DNA from: Selenomonadaceae bacterium
Lineage (GTDB): Bacteria; Bacillota; Negativicutes; Selenomonadales; Selenomonadaceae
Assembly: GCA_017390245.1 (NCBI GenBank)
Contig: JAFPCE010000227.1
Location: forward strand, 1-10,349
Direction of reading: 5' to 3'
DNA: 10,349 bases
Under the pieces are notes generated by a model, which made no database searches, had not been told where the DNA came from, and saw only the letters and a program-made list of their open reading frames with translations. The position numbers were made by a program, and so were the translations under genes. Shown here one piece after another: positions 6,030 through 10,349 of this stretch. The number at the start of each line of letters is the position of its first letter. Position 1 is the first letter of the stretch.

Positions 6030-7295
6030 ATGCGTATTTCTAGCACAATGATGACTGGCAATTATCTGAAGCAGTTAAATGGCACCTATGAGCAGTACAC
6101 CAAGCTCATGGAGCAAAGCGACGGCAGCAAGCTGCACCGCTCTTCAGATAATGCTGTAGGTTATTCCAAATACCTGCGTTTCCAGAACAGCCTCAGCACC
6201 AATGAGCAGTTCCAGGGTAACGTAAAAACAGCTATCAGCTGGATGAAGACAGCTGATTCTACTCTGGTTAATGTCACTGATTTGCTGCAGACCTTTAAGG
6301 CCAAGGTAGAACAGGCAAGTAACTCTACTAATAATGCCAGCGATATGAAGGATATTGCCAAGGAGCTTCTGTCCAGCGTACAGGAGCAGGTGGCAGATAT
6401 GAATGCCCAGGTAGGTGACCGTTACCTTTTCTCCGGCCAGTCCGATACCACCATGCCATTCCGCATCACTGACGACAAGAAGGACCGCGGTGAAACCAAG
6501 ACCTTGGATGAGGCTCAGGCCTCCTTCTTCTCTGATGTTAATACTGGTGGCCAGGTTACCCAGATGCTGAAGCTTACTGGTAACGATGGTAATGATTACT
6601 ATATGAATACCCAGAATGGCTATATTTTTACAGCTGATTTTGTAAATAATGGCTATAAAAATGAAACTACCTACAACGCAGCCACCCAGAGTGTGGGCCA
6701 GGATGCATCCTTTAAGGTAGCAGACCACTTTGATAAATATGGTGTTAAAACTGCTGATTACACTACTACTGTAAATGGCGTGGAGCTTTCTTTAGCCACT
6801 ACCAAGCAGTATATTGTTGAGTATCATGGAGATTCTAAATACATTTCCATGGTTAAGAAAACCGGTGGCGTGGATCAGGCTACTGATGCCATTAATGTTA
6901 CTGGCCAGGATGTCTGGGGCACTGATATTTTTGACTGTGACAATGATGTAGCCAGTGGCACAGCTATGCTGAACCAGTTGCTGTATTCTGTAGCGAAAAT
7001 TGATTCAAACGACTACCACTGGGCAGGCAGTGACGGCATGACCATTGCTGATGCAGCCCATGCCAGTGTGCTGGGCTCTCAGACCAAAATGGCAGCCCGC
7101 CATCAGGCTTATACAGCTTCTACCAGAATGCTGACTACCCAGAATGAAGCTATTACTGGTGATATCAGCGATGTATCCAGTACCGATGTGGCATATCTTG
7201 CCACCAAGCTCATGGAGTATCAGACCATCTACAGCATGTCCTTGTCTGTAGGGGCGAAAATCCTGCCAGGGTCCCTTGCTGATTACCTTAATTAA
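6030..7295 (+). CDS. flgL: FlgL, flagellar hook-associated protein 3, enlarged
   Basis: 421 residues, longer than the roughly 300 of B. subtilis or E. coli FlgL. It is the second hook-filament junction protein, exported and placed between FlgK and flagellin. The N-terminal flagellin-like domain begins MRISSTMMTGNYLKQLN and has KLHRSSDNAVG (34-44), where the family usually has SDDP, then helices to AQVGDRYLFSGQ (126-137). The C-terminal domain ends LATKLMEYQTIYSMSLSVGAK and LPGSLADYLN, typical of FlgL. The extra length lies in the middle, about residues 145-310, which corresponds to the surface-exposed variable part and contains a single cysteine (IFDCDND). ATG 6030 follows a good ribosome binding site. 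It probably belongs to the same transcript as flgK, though the AT-rich spacer could hold a further start site. Confidence 0.94.
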   Translation: MRISSTMMTGNYLKQLNGTYEQYTKLMEQSDGSKLHRSSDNAVGYSKYLRFQNSLSTNEQFQGNVKTAISWMKTADSTLVNVTDLLQTFKAKVEQASNSTNNASDMKDIAKELLSSVQEQVADMNAQVGDRYLFSGQSDTTMPFRITDDKKDRGETKTLDEAQASFFSDVNTGGQVTQMLKLTGNDGNDYYMNTQNGYIFTADFVNNGYKNETTYNAATQSVGQDASFKVADHFDKYGVKTADYTTTVNGVELSLATTKQYIVEYHGDSKYISMVKKTGGVDQATDAINVTGQDVWGTDIFDCDNDVASGTAMLNQLLYSVAKIDSNDYHWAGSDGMTIADAAHASVLGSQTKMAARHQAYTASTRMLTTQNEAITGDISDVSSTDVAYLATKLMEYQTIYSMSLSVGAKILPGSLADYLN

Positions 7296-7312
7296 TGTTT
7301 TGTAATATGATT

Positions 7313-7318
7313 TATAAT
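7313..7318 (+). promoter_or_regulatory. Isolated -10-like element before the DUF6470 gene
   Basis: TATAAT at 7313-7318 in the 52-base gap after flgL. No recognisable -35 lies 16-18 bases upstream and there is no TGn extension, so it is at best a weak internal promoter. Confidence 0.25.
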
Positions 7319-7347
7319 ATAGATGCAGCGTAAAGGATGGTGAGGCA

Positions 7348-7947
7348 ATGGGAATGTTAGATAACATGCTGTGTCTGAATGTCCGGCACCAGCTGCCTCA
7401 GATAGGCATCAGACAGCAGCAGGCCATGGGTGAGAAAAATGCTTATGTGCCAGCAGAGCTGCACCACAACTATGAGCCACCTGTGGCAGATGTCTATGTT
7501 ACTCCCGTAAAGGTGGATATAGATACATATCCCAGCCGCACGGCCTATGGTTTTCTCAACAACACAGATTTTGCCAAAAAGTATGGCGATTTAGGCAAGC
7601 AGAATATCCAGAGCCATACCTCGGAGCTGACCCAGAGTGCCTGGGATATGGCGAAAAATGGTGCCAGGCCCGGAGCTAGCAAGATTGCAGCCCAGGCCAA
7701 ATCCAAGTTCTGGGGTGAAGTGGTGCAGTGGCTAGGCTGGGAAGCCAAGCATGTGCCAGATCCAGTATTTACAGTAACTCCTTCCAGGGTGGAGGGCCAG
7801 ATGAATCCAGGCAGTGATTCCTATGATATCAATACCACAGGTCATGCAGACATAGCCATCAAAACAGGCTCTGCAGAAACCTATATTGCCCAGAAGGGCG
7901 ATATCCGCATGTGGACCACTAAAGGCCACTACGATATATATGCATAA
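7348..7947 (+). CDS. DUF6470 family protein (YviE type)
   Basis: 199 residues, ATG 7348 with AAAGGATGGTGAGG just upstream; a second in-frame ATG lies at 7354. No signal peptide or membrane segment. The N-terminus has the PQIGIRQQQA element seen in the YviE family, in which a short strand with a PQI/RI start is followed by proline-rich repeats of strand-forming sequence (YEPPVADVYVTPVKVDIDTYPSR, given in part: PVADVYVTPVKVDID). A helical middle around residues 70-130 includes SAWDMAKNGARPGASKIA. The C-terminal third is strand-rich (VFTVTPSRVEG, ADIAIKTG). In B. subtilis yviE lies between flgL and fliW, exactly as here. Function is unknown; conserved placement suggests a role in late flagellar assembly or regulation. 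Assignment rests on the N-terminal motif and synteny. Confidence 0.75.
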   Translation: MGMLDNMLCLNVRHQLPQIGIRQQQAMGEKNAYVPAELHHNYEPPVADVYVTPVKVDIDTYPSRTAYGFLNNTDFAKKYGDLGKQNIQSHTSELTQSAWDMAKNGARPGASKIAAQAKSKFWGEVVQWLGWEAKHVPDPVFTVTPSRVEGQMNPGSDSYDINTTGHADIAIKTGSAETYIAQKGDIRMWTTKGHYDIYA

Positions 7948-7971
7948 TTTTAAATTGGAGATTGTAGCTAT

Positions 7972-8430
7972 ATGAAAAAGATTGAAACAACACGTTTTGG
8001 CCAGGTAGAAGTTGCAGATGAAAGCTTAATCACCTTCAGAGAAGGTATTCCAGCCTTTGAGGATGAGCATGAATTTGCCGTCATGCCTTATGATGAGAAT
8101 GGCACCTACATGTTTTTGCAATCCACCAAGACGCCGGAATTGGCATTTTTAATGACTAATCCATTTTTCTTCTTCCCAGATTATACCTTTGAGATTGATG
8201 AAGCCAGCCAGGCTTTCCTGGGCATAGAGGATGAGGCAGCAGCAGATATTATCGTTTGTACATTGATTACTGTACCAGCCAGCGGCGTCAAGGATATGAC
8301 CACCAATCTGCTGGCACCAGTAGTAATCAATAAGCATAAAATGGAAGCGAAGCAGGTAGTACTGGAAAAGACCCAGTACACCACCAAGCACCGGCTGTTT
8401 CCAAAAGAAAAGGAGGCCGTGGAATGTTAG
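7972..8430 (+). CDS. fliW: FliW, flagellar assembly factor and CsrA antagonist
   Basis: 152 residues, family-typical length. FliW is a cytoplasmic beta-barrel protein that binds either flagellin or CsrA; when flagellin is exported, FliW is freed to bind CsrA and relieve repression of flagellin translation. Family motifs: ETTRFGQVEV at the start, ITFREGIPAFEDEHEFAV, PFFFFPDYTFEID, and near the end TNLLAPVVINKHKMEAKQVVL and YTTKHRLF. The ribosome binding site is weak: GGAG at 7957-7960 stands 11 bases from ATG 7972. The last 7 bases overlap csrA, so the two are probably translationally coupled and made in a set ratio. The sole cysteine is the final residue. Confidence 0.95.
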   Translation: MKKIETTRFGQVEVADESLITFREGIPAFEDEHEFAVMPYDENGTYMFLQSTKTPELAFLMTNPFFFFPDYTFEIDEASQAFLGIEDEAAADIIVCTLITVPASGVKDMTTNLLAPVVINKHKMEAKQVVLEKTQYTTKHRLFPKEKEAVEC

Positions 8431-8654
8431 TTTTAACCCGGCGGCCGCACCAGCAGATTATGCTGGGAGATGATATCACCATTAACATTGTGGAAGTCAA
8501 TGGTGATAATGTGCGAATCGCTATTGATGCACCTCGGGATGTAAAAATCTTCCGGGGTGAGATATATAAGGCCATTAAGGACGAAAACCTCAGTGCTGCA
8601 GCTCCTGCGGCAGGGATAGATTTAAGTCAGGCTTTACCAAAGCTGGCAGATTAA
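8424..8654 (+). CDS. csrA: CsrA, carbon storage regulator / translational repressor
   Basis: 76-residue RNA-binding dimer that blocks ribosome access by binding GGA motifs, classically in the flagellin mRNA leader. The core is well conserved: MLVLTRRPHQQIMLGDDITI (1-20), then VRIAIDAPRDVKIFRGEIYKAI, including the basic residues R6 and R44-equivalent in FRGEIY used for RNA contact. The tail SAAAPAAGIDLSQALPKLAD is an alanine-rich extension, as in other flagellar-type CsrA proteins. ATG 8424 lies inside the end of fliW. GGA triplets at 8412-8414 (in the ribosome binding site) and 8421-8423 (just before ATG), plus a 10-bp hairpin with GGA in its loop at 8474-8508, could allow autoregulation, which is inference. 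Confidence 0.96.
   Translation: MLVLTRRPHQQIMLGDDITINIVEVNGDNVRIAIDAPRDVKIFRGEIYKAIKDENLSAAAPAAGIDLSQALPKLAD
8474..8508 (+). promoter_or_regulatory. Hairpin with GGA in its loop inside csrA
   Basis: TATCACCATT (8474-8483) and AATGGTGATA (8499-8508) are perfectly complementary over 10 bp. The 15-base loop (8484-8498) contains GTGGAAG with GGA at 8492-8494, near the loop centre. GGA in a hairpin loop is the known CsrA recognition feature. It lies about 50 bases inside csrA, so it could be a CsrA self-binding site or chance pairing within coding sequence. Confidence 0.35.
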
Positions 8655-8707
8655 GGAAAATCGCCAGAATAAAGGATTATCAGTATCAGTTCTATGGAGG
8701 GATAACA

Positions 8708-9172
8708 ATGATTTCTAATGTGTCTAATATGGTAACTGCAGCTGTCGTTGTATCAGCAGATGACAATACTAGTGCCAGACAGGAGGAAACAGCAAAGAGC
8801 TATGCTGGCAGTCAGGCAAATACCAGCACTGCACCACAGACCAGCACAGAAACAGCTCCTGTGCAGGCTGCTGCCTATGGAGAGGAAGCAGCTAATAACA
8901 ACAAGGAGCAGGAAAAGGAGCAGCAGAACCAGCAGGATAAGCCAATGGATGAGCATTTTGTCAGCGAGATGACAAGAGAGCTTAATGAGCTTATGAGCAA
9001 GCTAAACTGCGATTTGGAGTTTAAGTATCACAAGGAAGTAGACGTCATGTCTGTTAAGATGGTGGACAAGAATACCAAAGAGGTTATTAAGGAATTCCCA
9101 CCAGAGGAAATGGTTGAAGGCATGATAAAGGATCAGAAGTGGCTGGGTGCTTTCCTGGATAAAAAAGTATAA
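8708..9172 (+). CDS. flaG: FlaG family flagellar protein
   Basis: 154 residues; the FlaG domain is the C-terminal third. From about residue 82 it reads HFVSEMTRELNELMSKLNCDLEFKYHKE (given in part: ELNELMSKLNCDLEFKY), then DVMSVKMVDKNTKEVIKEFPPEEM, the family pattern of a hydrophobic strand pair followed by EVI-x2-FPPEE. The N-terminal 80 residues are low-complexity, rich in A, T, S, Q and E, probably a disordered, export-compatible tail. FlaG proteins influence filament length in Campylobacter and others; the mechanism is not clear. GGAGG (8696-8700) stands 7 bases before ATG 8708. It sits 53 bases after csrA and 61 before fliD; flaG-fliD adjacency is common. A +1-shifted reading at 8748-8972 is a by-product of repetitive codons. 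Confidence 0.9.
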   Translation: MISNVSNMVTAAVVVSADDNTSARQEETAKSYAGSQANTSTAPQTSTETAPVQAAAYGEEAANNNKEQEKEQQNQQDKPMDEHFVSEMTRELNELMSKLNCDLEFKYHKEVDVMSVKMVDKNTKEVIKEFPPEEMVEGMIKDQKWLGAFLDKKV

Positions 9173-9174
9173 AA

Positions 9175-9183
9175 TGGTATAAT
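9175..9183 (+). promoter_or_regulatory. Extended -10 promoter candidate for fliD
   Basis: TGGTATAAT (9175-9183) is a perfect extended -10 (TGnTATAAT) starting 3 bases after the flaG stop. No good -35 is visible, as is usual for extended -10 promoters. The inferred start near 9190 gives a leader of about 44 bases to the fliD ATG. Confidence 0.5.
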
Positions 9184-9233
9184 AATAGCAAAGCTTAAGA
9201 TTATCTTCATATAGAAAAAAAGGAGGTCCTACT

Positions 9234-10349
9234 ATGGGCGCAAACGGCATATATGGCCTTTCTGGTTCTGGTCTTGACATCGAGTCCCTGGTTAAGATGG
9301 GCATGATGAAAAAGCAGAATCAGTACGACAAGATGTACCAGCAGCAGGTTCAGCAGACCTGGCAGAAGGAAGCCTATAACGACGTATATACTAAGGTTAA
9401 TAATTTCAAAAATGCAACATCTGCTTTTAAGCTGCAGTCCAACATGAACGCCATGAAGGCAACCAGCAGCAACAGCGATGTAGTAAGCGTATCTGCCAAC
9501 GGTGCAGCAGCAGCTATGAGCCACAAGGTGTCTGTATCCTCTGTAGCCAGCAATGCCTACATCATGACTGGCATGGATGCCAGTGGCAATGCTCAGACTA
9601 TTGACAGAGTAAATACCACTACTCCTGGTTCTACCTCATTGAAGGATGTACTGTACAAGAGTGTTCAGGCCTACACCAGAGATGATGGTACCAAGGGCTA
9701 CAAGGTAACCATGGCAGATGATTCTGTCCGCGAGGTTTCTGCTACTGATACTGCTATTTCTCTGAATCTGCAGGATTCTACAGAGGTGGACAGTGACGGC
9801 AATCCAACTATCTACAATGTATCCTATACCTTTGAGGATTTAGTAGATGGTGAAAAGACTCTGCAGGATTTTGCTAGTGCCATGTCCCGCAGCGGTGCTA
9901 ACATCCAAGGCGGTTACGATGCAGCTAACGATTCCTTCAGCTTCTATAACAAGACCAGCGGTGAAAAGAATATCGTAGGTCTGTCTGCAGCCAATGATGA
10001 CACTGCCAGATTGTTAGACAGCTTCCATCTGGCAAGCTATGATACTGCTACCAACGCTCTGACTAATCTCAGTGCCTTTAGCGTGGATACCCAGCAGAAG
10101 GCTGTAGGTACCAATGCCAAGGTTACTGTAGATGGCAAGAACTATGATTTAGACACCAACGTGAAGACCATTGCCGGTGTAACCTATACCTTTAACGGCG
10201 TAACTGAGCCTGGCAAGACCTCCACTGTTAATGTTACCCAGGATACTTCTACTATTGTAGATAACGTTAAAAAGTTCGTTGAGTCCTATAATGAACTTAT
10301 TGATGACCTGAACAGCAAGCTGAACGAGGAAAAGAACAGCGACTACAAG
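9234..10349 (+). CDS. fliD: FliD, flagellar filament cap protein (hook-associated protein 2), 3'-truncated by the window
   Basis: Open from ATG 9234 to the window end (372 codons seen, no stop). A very strong ribosome binding site AAAAAAGGAGGT (9217-9228) precedes it. FliD is exported and caps the growing filament, guiding flagellin folding. N-terminal domain: IYGLSGSGLDIESLVKMGM (about residues 6-24), then a helix with QQTWQKEAYNDVYTKVNNF, the usual W-x-x-x-A-Y pattern. The middle is the variable exposed region. The FliD C-terminal domain begins with TFNGVTEPG (about residue 319), followed by TVNVTQDTSTIVDNVKKFVE and SYNELIDDLNSKLNEEK (from about 350), typical of the family. No cysteine in the part seen. 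Lysine is coded almost entirely by AAG, suggesting codon selection for high expression. The remaining C-terminal helices lie outside. Confidence 0.95.
   Translation, partial: MGANGIYGLSGSGLDIESLVKMGMMKKQNQYDKMYQQQVQQTWQKEAYNDVYTKVNNFKNATSAFKLQSNMNAMKATSSNSDVVSVSANGAAAAMSHKVSVSSVASNAYIMTGMDASGNAQTIDRVNTTTPGSTSLKDVLYKSVQAYTRDDGTKGYKVTMADDSVREVSATDTAISLNLQDSTEVDSDGNPTIYNVSYTFEDLVDGEKTLQDFASAMSRSGANIQGGYDAANDSFSFYNKTSGEKNIVGLSAANDDTARLLDSFHLASYDTATNALTNLSAFSVDTQQKAVGTNAKVTVDGKNYDLDTNVKTIAGVTYTFNGVTEPGKTSTVNVTQDTSTIVDNVKKFVESYNELIDDLNSKLNEEKNSDYK

Noticed and set aside
6144..6728. 194-codon open frame on the minus strand opposite flgL
   Set aside because: It is fully antisense to a well-supported gene, has no ribosome binding site or recognisable family, and its leucine/isoleucine-rich content is what the reverse of this codon usage gives.
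8748..8972. 74-codon open frame overlapping flaG in another + frame
   Set aside because: It arises from the repetitive CAG/GCA-rich codons of the flaG low-complexity region and has no start signal or domain.
1..10349. CRISPR array, insertion sequence, tRNA or rRNA, defence system
   Set aside because: I saw no regularly spaced repeats, transposase or terminal inverted repeats, or tRNA-like cloverleaf. The genes form one conserved flagellar locus on one strand with no sign of transferred cargo.

Overview
This window is a flagellar late-structural and regulatory locus from a Firmicutes-type bacterium, all on the + strand. The order comFC - yvyF - flgM - flgN - flgK - flgL - DUF6470 (YviE type) - fliW - csrA is the one known from Bacillus subtilis. 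Here a recD2 helicase gene lies in front, a second flgN-like gene is present, and flaG and fliD follow. The moderate GC content, the strong preference for CAG and CTG codons, the FlgM and FlgN sequence style and the doubled flgN suggest a motile member of the Negativicutes (Selenomonas/Anaerovibrio-like). That taxonomic guess is inference.

Region by region. Bases 1-1678 hold the 3' two thirds or so of recD2 (SF1 helicase), with an apparent one-base insertion near base 84 that breaks the frame. Bases 1691-2347 hold comFC, followed by an intrinsic terminator. Bases 2348-2529 are a non-coding gap with a near-consensus housekeeping promoter (TTGAAG, 17 bp, TATAAT). It drives yvyF, a small double zinc-ribbon flagellar-operon protein. 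Bases 2923-3111 are a second gap with a hairpin and a strong intrinsic terminator. A sigma-D/sigma-28-like promoter candidate for flgM is embedded in that terminator.

From flgM (3112) onward the genes are tightly packed: flgM (anti-sigma factor), two tandem flgN-type export chaperones, flgK and flgL (hook-filament junction), a DUF6470 protein, fliW and csrA (overlapping by 7 bases), flaG, and the 5' part of fliD (filament cap), which runs off the window. A perfect extended -10 (TGGTATAAT) lies just before fliD.

How they work together, from family knowledge: FlgM holds the flagellar sigma factor until the hook is complete. FlgN-type chaperones deliver FlgK and FlgL. FliD caps the filament and FlaG modulates filament length. 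FliW and CsrA couple free flagellin to translation of flagellin mRNA. I see no mobile element, CRISPR array, tRNA or rRNA, and no wholly new system. The points most worth a second look are the doubled flgN, the terminator/sigma-28 promoter overlap, a GGA-loop hairpin inside csrA, the cysteine cluster at the FlgK C-terminus and the recD2 frameshift.
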